Source of the DNA: Paramicrobacterium fandaimingii
GTDB lineage: Bacteria; Actinomycetota; Actinomycetes; Actinomycetales; Microbacteriaceae
NCBI RefSeq assembly: GCF_011751745.2
Contig: NZ_CP061170.1
Span: 2,666,001-2,730,000, forward strand
DNA length: 64,000 nucleotides
Reading direction: 5' to 3'
Below are positions 44,717 through 53,363 of the stretch, piece by piece. The position numbers and the translations under genes were made by a program. Under the pieces are notes generated by a model. That model did no database searches. It saw only the letters and a program-made list of their open reading frames with translations, and was not told the origin of the DNA. Position 1 is the stretch's first letter. Every line of letters starts with the position of its first letter.

Positions 44717-45316
44717 TTATCGAACCGCTGTCGCCGGTGTCGGCGCCGCCACCGGCTCGCGACGCGGCGTGACGAACGCGCGAGGGTAGGCCTTCCACAC
44801 AGCAAGCGTGAGCATCACTGTGAGGCCCGCCTTGACGGCATCGCCCGGGACGAACACAAGGTTCGCGATTGTCGCATCGGCGAGCGAGAGGCCGAGCATG
44901 GCCGCCATCACCGGAATTCCGACGGCATAGACAACAAGGAGCCCACCGACGACGGCGCCGAGCGCCACACGCCACCACACCGGCCGCGTCGCCCCGATAT
45001 GCACGATCGCACCGACGACGGCAGCGCCGGCCACCCAGCCCAGCAGGTATCCGGACGAGGGAACGAAGAACACGCCGATTCCTCCGCGCCCGCCCGACAG
45101 CAGCGGAAGACCGGCTGCCGTGAGCACGAGAACGACGAGAACGGATGCTGCTCCGCGCCACCAGCCGAGAATAGCCCCCGCGAGCATGACGCCGAGCGTC
45201 TGCAGCGTAATCGGCACCGCCATGCCGAAGGGGCTGATCGCCCCGGGGATGCCCAGAACGGCGATGATCGCGGCGAACGTGGAAATTCGGGTGATGTCGT
45301 TCAGTGTTGTCTTCAC
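44717..45316 (-). CDS. bioY: Biotin transporter S component BioY
   Basis: A 199-residue, six-helix protein with the BioY signatures PITLQTLGVMLAGAILG and GIGVFFVPSSGYLLGW, and FVPGDAVKAGLTVML near the end. It binds biotin in the membrane and works with EcfA and EcfT encoded directly downstream. A 118-bp gap separates it from folP and contains a dyad, so this three-gene cassette probably has its own promoter. Confidence 0.95.
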   Translation of the reverse strand: MKTTLNDITRISTFAAIIAVLGIPGAISPFGMAVPITLQTLGVMLAGAILGWWRGAASVLVVLVLTAAGLPLLSGGRGGIGVFFVPSSGYLLGWVAGAAVVGAIVHIGATRPVWWRVALGAVVGGLLVVYAVGIPVMAAMLGLSLADATIANLVFVPGDAVKAGLTVMLTLAVWKAYPRAFVTPRREPVAAPTPATAVR

Positions 45317-45384
45317 GATTACCTAGCGTGTCAGGCGGAGCGTGCGTGTTCTTGTGGAGTATCGCACATCGAATTGGCAGATTT

Positions 45385-45403
45385 GTTGTACCAGGTATCC
45401 AAC
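45385..45403 (-). promoter_or_regulatory. Dyad upstream of bioY
   Basis: GTTG (45385-45388) and CAAC (45400-45403) enclose 11 bp, with additional matching T/A positions, about 70 bp before the bioY start and in the only sizeable gap of the fol/bio gene string. It is a candidate biotin-dependent operator (BirA or BioQ/BioX type); no consensus was matched with certainty. Confidence 0.35.
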
Positions 45404-45434
45404 GACAGTGAGACGGTGTGACACGTGGGCACCC

Positions 45435-46241
45435 TCACTCGGTGTCGCGATGAGCGTTCACGGCATCGAGCACGTTGAGGGCGGTGCGGGTTCCCGTGAC
45501 GTTGTGCACGCGAACCGCCCAGATGCCGGACTGCGCACAGAGCATGCTGATGGCCGCCGTCGCCGGGTCGCGCTCGGCCGGCTGCGCGCCGACGGGCGAC
45601 ACCGTCGACAGAAACCGCTTGCGGCTGGCTCCGACCAGCATCCGCCCTGCCAACGACTCGAACCGGTCAAGATGCGCGAGGATCGCCCAGTTGTGCTCGG
45701 GGTTCTTCGAGAATCCCAGCCCTGGATCGATGATCAGCCGCTCCGGGTCGATTCCCGCGTGTGCCAGCGCCTCGAGGCGCCGCTCGAGCTCACCGTGCAC
45801 GTCGGAAACGACGTCGTCGTAGTGCACGCGCTCCGAGGGATCGGTGAGATACCCGCGCCAGTGCATCGCCACGAAGTCGCGGCCGCTCTCGGCGGCAACC
45901 CGCGGCATATCGGGATCGACGAGCCCGCCCGAGACGTCGTTGATGATCTCGGCGCCGGCATCAACGCTCGCGGCGGCGGTCGAGGAATGCATGGTGTCGA
46001 CGCTCACCGAGATTCCCTCGGCGGCGAGCGCCGTGATCACAGGAATGACGCGGCGCTGCTCCTCGACCGGATCGACGAGCTCGGCACCGGGGCGTGTCGA
46101 CTCGCCGCCGACGTCAATGAGATCGGCGCCCTCGCGGCACAGCTCACGCGCGTGCTCGATCGCGTCGTCGTGGCTGAAGAAGCGTCCGCCGTCGCTGAAG
46201 GAGTCCGGCGTGACGTTCACAACTCCCATGATCAGCGTCAT
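45435..46241 (-). CDS. folP: Dihydropteroate synthase
   Basis: A 268-residue enzyme: MGVVNVTPDSFSDGGRF is the first pterin-binding signature and LIDVGGESTRPGAE the second; LIIDPGLGFSKNPEHNW, LVGASRKRFL and the final VRVHNVTGTRTALNV complete the TIM barrel. It joins the pterin diphosphate to p-aminobenzoate. It overlaps folE by 4 bp (ATGA). The next fol gene, folB, is 2 kb further on. Confidence 0.95.
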   Translation of the reverse strand: MTLIMGVVNVTPDSFSDGGRFFSHDDAIEHARELCREGADLIDVGGESTRPGAELVDPVEEQRRVIPVITALAAEGISVSVDTMHSSTAAASVDAGAEIINDVSGGLVDPDMPRVAAESGRDFVAMHWRGYLTDPSERVHYDDVVSDVHGELERRLEALAHAGIDPERLIIDPGLGFSKNPEHNWAILAHLDRFESLAGRMLVGASRKRFLSTVSPVGAQPAERDPATAAISMLCAQSGIWAVRVHNVTGTRTALNVLDAVNAHRDTE

Positions 46242-46819
46242 GCGTCGTCTCCCCGCGCGATCAACGCGACGACCTCCGCTCGACCGACCGGGTCGGCAAA
46301 CGTGCCCCTGCTGGCGAGGGTGACCGTCGTCGATCGCGTCTGCTGCGTTCCGCGGGCGGTGACGCACGAGTGCGCGGCATCCATGATCACGAGTACGCCC
46401 GCCGCCTGCAGCCCGGTGCTGAGCGCCTCGGCGATCTGTTCGCCGAGGCGCTCCTGCACCTGCGGACGCGCCGCCAGCACCTCCACGACGCGCGGAATTC
46501 GCCCAAGCCCGACAACCCGCTCGCCCGGAGCGTATGCGACGTGAGCGGTGCCGATGAACGGCAGGAGGTGGTGCTCGCACATCGATCGAAAGGCGATGTC
46601 GCGCACAATCACGATCTCGCCCGAGTCGCCGGGCTCGAGGGGCATGCCCTCCCCAAGAAATTCGAGCGGATCTTCGCCAACGCCGTGAAAGAACTCGGCG
46701 TACGACTCGGCAACGCGCTTCGGAGTGTTCTCGAGCCCGATCCGATCGGTACGCTCACCGATAGCCGCAAGCAACTCCCGTGTCGCCGCTTCGATGCGCT
46801 CCCGATCAACGCCCGTCAT
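46238..46819 (-). CDS. folE: GTP cyclohydrolase I
   Basis: A 193-residue enzyme with RIGLENTPKRVAESY, FRSMCEHHLLPFIGTAHVAY (zinc Cys and His) and QVQERLGEQIAEAL, CVTARGTQQ. It makes dihydroneopterin triphosphate from GTP, the first step of folate synthesis. It starts 3 bp after the ftsH stop, so it is co-transcribed with ftsH. Confidence 0.96.
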   Translation of the reverse strand: MTGVDRERIEAATRELLAAIGERTDRIGLENTPKRVAESYAEFFHGVGEDPLEFLGEGMPLEPGDSGEIVIVRDIAFRSMCEHHLLPFIGTAHVAYAPGERVVGLGRIPRVVEVLAARPQVQERLGEQIAEALSTGLQAAGVLVIMDAAHSCVTARGTQQTRSTTVTLASRGTFADPVGRAEVVALIARGDDA

Positions 46820-46822
46820 GAT

Positions 46823-48946
46823 CTATGCGTTTGCCGGACTCGAGCCTTGGCCGCCATCGGAATCGGAGTCTGCGGCGTCGGTTCCCGACGTTGCAGAGTC
46901 GGAGGCGCCTGTGCTGCCGGTGGCGCCAGTGGCGTCGGTAGTGTCAGTGGACTCAGTGGACTCGGTGGACTCAGTGGAATCGGATGCCGCGTCAGCCGCG
47001 TGAGAGGTCACGTTGCCGTCCGTCACGCCCGGTTCTATCGGAGCAGATTTCGGAATCGCGACGGGGGGCAGATCACTCACAGGGCGTCCTTCACTGGAGA
47101 GCCACACAGGGCGCTGGTCGAGCTTGCGCACCGGTGCGAAGATCTCGGCGAGCTGGTTGTGGTCGAGAGTCTCCTTCTCGAGCAGCTCGCTGGCGAGCGT
47201 GTCGAGAACATCGCGGTTGGCGTTGATGACCTTCCACGCCTCGTTATGTGCCTGCTCAATGAGCTCGCGCACCTGCTTGTCGACCTGCTCTGCGAGATCC
47301 TCAGAGTAGTCGCGCTGGTGGCCCATGTCGCGCCCGAGGAACATCTCGCCTGAGGCCTGCCCGAGTTTAATGGGCCCAACCTCTGTCGTCATGCCATATT
47401 CGGTCACCATCTTGCGTGCGATGCCCGTCGCCTTCTCGATGTCGTTCGAGGCACCCGTCGTCGGGTCATGGAACACGATCTCTTCGGCGACGCGACCGCC
47501 CATGGCATAGGTGAGCTGGTCGAGAAGCTCGTTGCGGGTGACGGAGTACTTGTCTTCAAGCGGCAGCACCATGGTGTACCCGAGGGCACGGCCACGTGGC
47601 AGGATGGTGATCTTCGTCACCGGGTCTGTGTTGTTCATCGCCGCTGCGGCCAGAGCGTGACCACCCTCGTGGTACGCGGTGATGAGCTTTTCCTTCTCGT
47701 TCATCACGCGGGTGCGACGCTGTGGTCCGGCAATAACGCGGTCAATCGCCTCGTCAAGTGCACGGTTGTCGATGAGCTGCGCGTTGGAGCGCGCCGTCAG
47801 AAGGGCAGCCTCGTTGAGCACGTTCGCGAGGTCCGCGCCGGTGAAGCCGGGCGTCTTGCGCGCGACGACCTCAAGGTCAACGCCTTCGGCGAGCGGCTTG
47901 CCGCGGCCGTGAACTTCGAGAATCTGCAGTCGACCGTTCATGTCGGGCGCATCAACGCCGATCTGCCTGTCGAACCGGCCCGGGCGCAGAAGCGCCGGGT
48001 CGAGAATATCTGGGCGGTTTGTCGCCGCGATCAGAATCACGTTCGTCTTAGGGTCGAAGCCGTCCATCTCGACGAGCAGCTGGTTGAGGGTCTGCTCACG
48101 CTCATCGTGGCCACCGCCCATGCCCGCTCCACGGTGTCGGCCGACAGCGTCGATCTCGTCGACGAAGATGATCGCAGGCGAGTTCTCCTTTGCCTGCTGG
48201 AACAGGTCGCGAACGCGGCTGGCGCCGACGCCGACGAACATCTCAACGAAGTCGGAACCCGAGATCGAATAGAACGGAACTTCCGCCTCACCCGCGACAG
48301 CGCGTGCGAGCAGCGTCTTACCGGTTCCGGGAGGGCCATACAGCAGCACACCCTTGGGAATGCGGGCGCCGACCGCTTGGAATTTCGCCGGATCCTTCAG
48401 GAAGTCCTTAATCTCATCGAGTTCTTCAATCGCCTCTTCGGCCCCGGCGACATCGGTGAACGTGACCTTCGGCGACTCCTTCGAGACGAGCTTCGCCTTG
48501 GACTTGCCGAACTGCATCACCTTTCCGCCGCCGCCCTGCATACTCGAGAGCATGAACCAGAAGAACAGCCCGATCAGCAGGAGGGGAAGCAGGATGCTGG
48601 CCATGGACAGCCACCAGTTGCCCTGGGGAACCTCGTCGTTGAACCCGTTCTTGGGTGAAGCCGAGTCCACTGCCTTCACGACAGCATCCGCGCGAGCATC
48701 GATGAAGTAGAACTGCACCATTTTTCCGCTGTCGCCAGCGTCCTTGCTGAGCGTGAGGTCGACGCGGTTGTCGCCTTGCGTAATGATGGCCTCAGTGACC
48801 GTATCGCCCTTCAGAATATCAAGACCCTGCTGCGTCGTGATCTCTTTGTAGCCACCGATGTTCAGCAGGCTCGACCCGATCCAGAACGCCAGGATGGCAA
48901 TGAGGATGTAGGGAATTGGGCCTTTGAAGATGCGCTTCAGGTTCAT
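46823..48946 (-). CDS. ftsH: ATP-dependent zinc metalloprotease FtsH
   Basis: A 707-residue membrane protease: helices near residues 9-27 and 110-130, AAA domain with GPPGTGKT and [15 protein letters not shown], and the zinc site [14 protein letters not shown]. It degrades membrane and short-lived cytosolic proteins. The last ~70 residues are a Ser/Thr/Asp/Glu-rich, disordered tail with a STE repeat. Starts the fol operon. Confidence 0.97.
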   Translation of the reverse strand: MNLKRIFKGPIPYILIAILAFWIGSSLLNIGGYKEITTQQGLDILKGDTVTEAIITQGDNRVDLTLSKDAGDSGKMVQFYFIDARADAVVKAVDSASPKNGFNDEVPQGNWWLSMASILLPLLLIGLFFWFMLSSMQGGGGKVMQFGKSKAKLVSKESPKVTFTDVAGAEEAIEELDEIKDFLKDPAKFQAVGARIPKGVLLYGPPGTGKTLLARAVAGEAEVPFYSISGSDFVEMFVGVGASRVRDLFQQAKENSPAIIFVDEIDAVGRHRGAGMGGGHDEREQTLNQLLVEMDGFDPKTNVILIAATNRPDILDPALLRPGRFDRQIGVDAPDMNGRLQILEVHGRGKPLAEGVDLEVVARKTPGFTGADLANVLNEAALLTARSNAQLIDNRALDEAIDRVIAGPQRRTRVMNEKEKLITAYHEGGHALAAAAMNNTDPVTKITILPRGRALGYTMVLPLEDKYSVTRNELLDQLTYAMGGRVAEEIVFHDPTTGASNDIEKATGIARKMVTEYGMTTEVGPIKLGQASGEMFLGRDMGHQRDYSEDLAEQVDKQVRELIEQAHNEAWKVINANRDVLDTLASELLEKETLDHNQLAEIFAPVRKLDQRPVWLSSEGRPVSDLPPVAIPKSAPIEPGVTDGNVTSHAADAASDSTESTESTESTDTTDATGATGSTGASDSATSGTDAADSDSDGGQGSSPANA
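46944..46979. repeat. Four 9-bp repeats in the ftsH C-terminal tail
   Basis: TCAGTGGAC-type units occur at 46944, 46953, 46962 and 46971, coding the repeated Ser-Thr-Glu of the acidic tail. They keep the reading frame, so copy number may vary without breaking ftsH. Confidence 0.8.
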
Positions 48947-49087
48947 GGGAGTAAGAGCGAGAGGCTCAGCACCTTTCAGGTGAGGTGAACGGGGCAGACC
49001 AGCCCCGTCGGATTAGCGTAACGTGCGGCTGCTGTGCGCGGCCTCGGTGTTCCCCGAGGGCGTACAGTTCGCCTCGACCGTGTGGGG

Positions 49088-49645
49088 TCAGTGCTCTGTG
49101 TAGATGTGTGGCGCAAGCACAGCCACGTCTCGAAGATTGCGGTACCGCTCGGCGTAGTCGAGGCCGTAGCCGACGACGAAGTCGCTCGGGATGTCGAATC
49201 CCACATATTTGCAGTCGATCGTCACCTTCGCGGCATCCGGCTTGCGCAGCAGCGCGCACACCTCGACCGATGCCGCCCCGCGCGACGCGAAGTTGTCAAG
49301 CAGCCACGACAGCGTGAGCCCGGAGTCGATGATGTCCTCGACAATGAGAACGTGCCGTCCGGCGATGTCGGTGTCGAGATCCTTGCGAATCTGAACGACG
49401 CCACTCGACTTCGTGCTCGCCCCGTAGCTCGACACGGCCATCCAGTCCATCTGGACGTTGTGCTCGAGATGGCGCGACAGGTCGGCCATCACCATCACGG
49501 CACCCTTCAGCACCCCGACGAGCAGGAGGTCTTTTCCCGCGTAGTCGGCGTCGATGTGCGAGGCGAGTTCGTCAAGTTTCGCGTCGATCTGCTCTTCTGT
49601 GATGAGCACCTTGGTGAGGTCGCTCTCAATTTCACTCGCGTGCAT
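49088..49645 (-). CDS. hpt: Hypoxanthine phosphoribosyltransferase
   Basis: A 185-residue PRTase. LLVGVLKGAVMVMADLSRHL is the loop I region, VQIRKDLDTDIAGRHVLIVEDIIDSGLTLSWLL the PRPP motif and KYVGFDIPSDFVVGYGLDYAERYRNL the family C-terminal motif. It salvages hypoxanthine and guanine. It is 27 bp after tilS. A 7-bp GC hairpin at 48989-49008 lies between it and ftsH. Confidence 0.95.
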   Translation of the reverse strand: MHASEIESDLTKVLITEEQIDAKLDELASHIDADYAGKDLLLVGVLKGAVMVMADLSRHLEHNVQMDWMAVSSYGASTKSSGVVQIRKDLDTDIAGRHVLIVEDIIDSGLTLSWLLDNFASRGAASVEVCALLRKPDAAKVTIDCKYVGFDIPSDFVVGYGLDYAERYRNLRDVAVLAPHIYTEH

Positions 49646-49672
49646 GGATCGAGTCTACGTGCCCGACGGAGC

Positions 49673-50689
49673 TCACGCCTTTTCGGCCGCTGTGAACACG
49701 ATGCGGTCATCTCGTCTCGATACGCTGATGCCCGGTACGTCGATGGGCCCCTGCCCGCGCCACGCCGTGACGAGCGCAGCGATCGCCAGAGTGTGGGCGC
49801 GTGAGAGCGAGACGCCGAACTCGGCGTTCGCCACGTACCGGATCACGCGGTTGCGCAGCGCTGCCGGGTTGTGAGCAAGCGCGCTGGCTTCGACCGAGAT
49901 TCCCGCCTCGGCCGGTTCGCAGATCTCCTCGATGAATTCCCCGATCATCTGCTCGAAGGCTTCTTCATCTTCACGCGCCTGCTCGGCTGTGCGTGCGAGC
50001 GCTTCGGCGATGCCCGGGCCGAGCTCGTGGTCAAAGACAGGCAGCACGACGGTGCGCGCGCGCACGCGAGCAAACGCGGCATCCTCATTCTGCGGATCGC
50101 TCCACACCTCGATGCCGCGCTCTCGGCACGAGTCCTGAGTCTGCTGTCTGCGCACACCGAGCAGGGGGCGCGCGTACCGTCCGGTGAGCGAAGCCATCGC
50201 CTTCAGGCTCCCGGCCCCCGAGCCCCGCGCGAGCCCAAGCAGAACGCTCTCCGCCTGATCATCGAGCGTGTGCCCGAGCAGCACAAGCTCGGCTCCAATG
50301 CGATCTGCGATGGCATCGATCGCCCGGTAGCGCGCATCCCGTGCCGCGGCCTCCGGCCCACCGGCATCCGTCACGCTCACCTGCTCGACGTGTGCCTCGA
50401 TGCCCCATGTGCCGAGGGTCTGGGCAGTGCGCTCCGCGACGTCGCCCGAACCGGGCTGCAGCCCGTGATCGACAGTGACCGAATGCACCTGGATGCTTCG
50501 CGACTCCGCCTCGAAGACGAGTGCAGCCGCGAGCGCCATCGAATCGGCGCCCCCGCTCACGCAGGCCAAGACGGTCGCCCCGTCTGAGCAGCTGGCAAGA
50601 CTGCGCCGCACTCCGACGCGCACGGCGGCGGTCGCCGCGTCGAGACGCGGGCGACCGTCATTCGGCATGTGGGAACGTGTAGTGGGCAT
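49673..50689 (-). CDS. tilS: tRNA(Ile)-lysidine synthetase
   Basis: A 338-residue N-type ATPase. The PP-loop SGGADS is at residues 45-50, with the usual HxxDDQAES motif ([14 protein letters not shown]). It converts cytidine 34 of tRNA-Ile(CAU) to lysidine, reading AUA. The C-terminus lacks the long second domain of enterobacterial TilS, as in other actinobacteria. Start may be 50689 or 50668; neither has a clear ribosome site. Confidence 0.92.
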   Translation of the reverse strand: MPTTRSHMPNDGRPRLDAATAAVRVGVRRSLASCSDGATVLACVSGGADSMALAAALVFEAESRSIQVHSVTVDHGLQPGSGDVAERTAQTLGTWGIEAHVEQVSVTDAGGPEAAARDARYRAIDAIADRIGAELVLLGHTLDDQAESVLLGLARGSGAGSLKAMASLTGRYARPLLGVRRQQTQDSCRERGIEVWSDPQNEDAAFARVRARTVVLPVFDHELGPGIAEALARTAEQAREDEEAFEQMIGEFIEEICEPAEAGISVEASALAHNPAALRNRVIRYVANAEFGVSLSRAHTLAIAALVTAWRGQGPIDVPGISVSRRDDRIVFTAAEKA

Positions 50690-50742
50690 CAAGTAACGTT
50701 AGTTCAGGTTTTTGGATCATCACGATCATAAGGAGAAAGAAT

Positions 50743-51237
50743 ATGGCCGAGTACGACGTCGTCGTAGAGATCCCCAAGGGCAGCCGCAACAAATACGAAG
50801 TCGATCACGAGACCGGTCGTGTGTATCTTGACCGTGTTCTGTTCACGGGCTTCGTGTACCCGGTGGACTACGGCTATTTCGAGAACACCCTCGGCCTCGA
50901 CGGCGACCCCGTCGACGCGCTTGTGCTGCTGGAGTATCCCCTCTTCCCCGGCGTCGTCGTCAAGGTGCGACCGGTCGGCGTGCTCAACATGAGCGACGAG
51001 GCCGGCTCAGATGCCAAGGTCGTCTGCGTGCAGCACAAAGACCCGCGCTGGCAGCACATTCAAGACATCACCGATGTTCCGCAGCACCAGCGCGACGAGA
51101 TCGAGCACTTCTTCAAGCGCTACAAAGACCTCGAGCCGAACAAGTGGGTTGAGGTCGACGGCTGGGGCGACGCGGCTGAGGCCGAGCGCATCGTGCAGGA
51201 CGGCTTCACCAAGCTCTCCGAGCAGGGCGGTCACTGA
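50743..51237 (+). CDS. ppa: Inorganic pyrophosphatase
   Basis: A 164-residue family I pyrophosphatase. [21 protein letters not shown] and [13 protein letters not shown] have the catalytic Lys, Glu and the Asp cluster (D53, D55, D58). It hydrolyses diphosphate to drive biosynthesis. AAGGAGA precedes the ATG. Divergent from tilS. Confidence 0.97.
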   Translation: MAEYDVVVEIPKGSRNKYEVDHETGRVYLDRVLFTGFVYPVDYGYFENTLGLDGDPVDALVLLEYPLFPGVVVKVRPVGVLNMSDEAGSDAKVVCVQHKDPRWQHIQDITDVPQHQRDEIEHFFKRYKDLEPNKWVEVDGWGDAAEAERIVQDGFTKLSEQGGH

Positions 51238-51262
51238 TCCCACAGTTGCCGGTGACGACGGC

Positions 51263-51296
51263 GGAGCGGCTCGCAGAGAATTCTGCGAGCCGCTCC
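51263..51296. terminator. Bidirectional terminator between ppa and the M23 gene
   Basis: A 15-bp perfect stem (GGAGCGGCTCGCAGA with its complement) closes on a GAAT loop, centred between the convergent stops of ppa (51237) and the M23 peptidase (51305). Confidence 0.85.
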
Positions 51297-51304
51297 GTCG
51301 TGCC

Positions 51305-52654
51305 TCAGATGTAGTTGAGCGGGTTTACCGGGTTCCAGCGTCCGGCGCGTATCTCAAAGTGGAGGTGGTTTCCCGTCGAGCTGCCGGTGCTGCCGATCGC
51401 GCCAATTGCCTGACCGGCATTGACCCAGCCACCCCGGCGATAAATCGCGCTCATGTGCCCATAGCCGGAGTACATGTTTCCTCCGTGGTTGATGAGCACA
51501 TAGTTTCCGTAGCCGCCGTACCAGCCCGCGTACTCGATGGTGCCGCCCCGCGTGGCCCAGACCGGCGACCCATAGCCGGCACCGATGTCGATGCCCTCGT
51601 GCAATCGCTGCTCATGGTAGATGGGGTGGTATCGCCAGCCGAACGGTGATGAAATGTAGTGGCTTCCGGTTGGCCAACGCCATCCGGTGGACGAGCCGCC
51701 ACCACCGCCGCCACCGCCGCCTGATGAGCCGCCACCGCCAGAGGAACCGCCACCGCCGCCGTTGTTCTTGGCGGCTTGTTCTGCAGCCCTGCGTGCAGCT
51801 GCTTCACGGGCCTTGCGAGCGGCCTCCGCTGCCTTGCGTCGCTCTTCGACGCCCTTCTTGTACTGTTCAATGGTCTTTGACGTCTTGTCCTGCAGCGCCT
51901 CGAGCTGAGCCTTGAGCGTCTCCTGCTTTGACTCTTGCTCGGCCAGCGCGTTCTGCGCGGCCTCTGCTGCGGCCTGGGCAGCCTCGTACGCCTCTTCTGC
52001 TTCCTTCTGCAGACGGTCACGCTCGTCACGCGCAACCACCGCCTGATCGCTGAGCGACTGAGCCGTGTTCTTAGCGGTGAGCGCGCTCTGGTACACCGAC
52101 TGGTTGTGCTCGACGAGCTTCGTCATGCTTCCCAGTGCCGTGAGGAGGCCGTCGGGCCCGGATGCTGTCGCGTCGAAGATCAGCCCGAGGCTCGCGTTGT
52201 CTCCGCCCGACCGATAGAGCTGCGCGGCAAGCTGCCCTGCCTTGGTGATCGCGGCATCAGCTTCGACTTCTTTGTCGTCTGCCTGCTTCTGAAGAGACGC
52301 GGCACGCTCGATCGCTTCGGTGAGAGCAATGCCTGCGTCATAAAGCTTCTGCCCCGCTGCCTCTTCCGCGGCCTTCGTGTCAGCGACGCGCTGTTGGAGG
52401 GAGGCGATCAGGTTCTTGATTTCCTTGATCTGGTTAGCCTTAGCCGACTGATCGTTCTTCGCCTTCTTGACGTCGTCCCAGCTCGGGTACTTGTCGGCCC
52501 ACGCGGGAGCGATGCCCGCCACACCGGCAACGGCGCTGACCACACCGAAGACGCCAAGCGAAATCACCTGTCGGCGCGTTGCCCCCGACCGCGAGTCATC
52601 GCCAACGGGGCGCGAGAAAATGCCCGCACGGGGCTCACGTTCTCGCTTCGACAT
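51305..52654 (-). CDS. Secreted M23 (LytM-type) peptidoglycan endopeptidase with coiled coil
   Basis: A 449-residue protein. Residues 26-53 form a Tat-like signal (TRRQVIS, hydrophobic core, cleavage after AWA). A long EnvC-like coiled coil covers about 60-300, then a Gly/Ser linker of over 30 residues and an M23 domain with WRWPTGSHYISSPFGWRYHP, the zinc ligands HEGIDIG and HLHFE. It would cut peptidoglycan cross-links or activate amidases outside the membrane. The ATG at 52654 is chosen over upstream starts. MtrA-like boxes lie just upstream. Confidence 0.88.
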   Translation of the reverse strand: MSKREREPRAGIFSRPVGDDSRSGATRRQVISLGVFGVVSAVAGVAGIAPAWADKYPSWDDVKKAKNDQSAKANQIKEIKNLIASLQQRVADTKAAEEAAGQKLYDAGIALTEAIERAASLQKQADDKEVEADAAITKAGQLAAQLYRSGGDNASLGLIFDATASGPDGLLTALGSMTKLVEHNQSVYQSALTAKNTAQSLSDQAVVARDERDRLQKEAEEAYEAAQAAAEAAQNALAEQESKQETLKAQLEALQDKTSKTIEQYKKGVEERRKAAEAARKAREAAARRAAEQAAKNNGGGGGSSGGGGSSGGGGGGGGGSSTGWRWPTGSHYISSPFGWRYHPIYHEQRLHEGIDIGAGYGSPVWATRGGTIEYAGWYGGYGNYVLINHGGNMYSGYGHMSAIYRRGGWVNAGQAIGAIGSTGSSTGNHLHFEIRAGRWNPVNPLNYI

Positions 52655-52679
52655 TCGATGCACCGACCTTTTCACATAT

Positions 52680-52703
52680 GTAACAGACGCAACAGTGTTA
52701 ACA
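52680..52703 (+). promoter_or_regulatory. Three NNAACA hexamers at 9-bp steps (MtrA-like box)
   Basis: GTAACA (52680), GCAACA (52689) and TTAACA (52698) are separated by exactly 3 bp, 25 bp upstream of the M23 start codon. The third overlaps a 12-bp palindrome AGTGTTAACACT (52694-52705). Tandem direct repeats of this kind resemble MtrA response-regulator sites in actinobacteria, which often control cell-wall hydrolases. The remainder of 52706-52915 shows no gene. Confidence 0.45.
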
Positions 52704-52915
52704 CTATTCACAAGAATCCATCAAAGCGCGCAGAAAATCAAGAACCCCTCACGCGCTCACACCGTGAATCTAATCGGCGAAGCGGCCGAATCGCGCGACA
52801 TTTGAGGCTCGTCGCCAGATCGGCGCGCCCGGGCTGCCGCGAAATTTGTGAATCAGCAGTGTTGCCCATATGCTTTTACGTCGGTAGGCAAAGCAACTCT
52901 TCGGAGTGGTTTTGA

Positions 52916-52988
52916 GGCCCCATCGTTTAGCGGCCTAGGACGCCGCCCTTTCACGGCGGTAGCACGGGTTCGAATCCCGTTGGGGTCA
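52916..52988 (+). tRNA. tRNA-Glu(TTC)
   Basis: Acceptor GGCCCCA pairs with TGGGGTC (one G-U), discriminator A. The anticodon stem CCGCC-CTTTCAC-GGCGG gives TTC, and the T-arm CGGGTTCGAATCCCG is canonical. No encoded CCA. Confidence 0.95.
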
Positions 52989-53035
52989 CGAGCACTGCTG
53001 AACGTGCTCTACAATTGAAAAGCGAAATCAAGTTT

Positions 53036-53109
53036 GGCCCTGTGGCGCAGTTGGTTAGCGCGCCGCCCTGTCACGGCGGAGGTCGCCGGTTCAAGTCCGG
53101 TCAGGGTCG
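53036..53109 (+). tRNA. tRNA-Asp(GTC)
   Basis: Acceptor GGCCCTG/CAGGGTC, discriminator G, anticodon arm CCGCC-CTGTCAC-GGCGG giving GTC, and T-arm with GTTCAAGTC. It lies 48 bp after tRNA-Glu and ends in a clear terminator. Confidence 0.96.
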
Positions 53110-53115
53110 CTGGTG

Positions 53116-53143
53116 AAAAACCCCTTCGAAAGGAGGGGTTTTT
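53116..53143 (+). terminator. Intrinsic terminator after tRNA-Asp
   Basis: AAAAACCCCT and AGGGGTTTTT form a 10-bp stem around an 8-nt loop, 6 bp downstream of tRNA-Asp, with a T-rich 3' arm: a textbook intrinsic terminator. Confidence 0.92.
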
Positions 53144-53172
53144 CTCCTCAATGCGGCATGTTTTGTCGCATC

Positions 53173-53245
53173 GGCTCTGTAGCTCAGTTGGTAGAGCGTT
53201 CGACTGAAAATCGAAAGGTCACCGGATCGATGCCGGTCGGAGCCA
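53173..53245 (+). tRNA. tRNA-Phe(GAA)
   Basis: Acceptor GGCTCTG/CGGAGCC with one T-G pair, discriminator A, D-arm GCTCAGTTGGTAGAGC, anticodon arm TCGA-CTGAAAA-TCGA giving GAA, T-arm ending GCCGG. The T-loop reads ATCGATG instead of the common TTCGAAT, so the usual TTC at its start is ATC here. Confidence 0.93.
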
Positions 53246-53248
53246 CGG

Positions 53249-53286
53249 GAACCCTCACCTAGCTTCTACATGGTGGGGGTTCTTTT
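53249..53286 (+). terminator. Intrinsic terminator after tRNA-Phe
   Basis: GAACCCTCACC and GGTGGGGGTTC form an 11-bp stem (one T-G) around 12 nt, directly after tRNA-Phe, followed by TTTTATTTT. Confidence 0.9.
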
Positions 53287-53363
53287 ATTTTCCTCGGTTC
53301 GTCACTCCGCACCAACCCCGCATTTTCACATGCGCCCGTCCCGTTCGGCGCTATCGTGGCGGG

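Noticed and set aside
52706..52915. c-di-AMP (ydaO) riboswitch upstream of the M23 gene
   Set aside because: Such switches often precede actinobacterial wall hydrolases, but I could not find the conserved core sequences in this leader.
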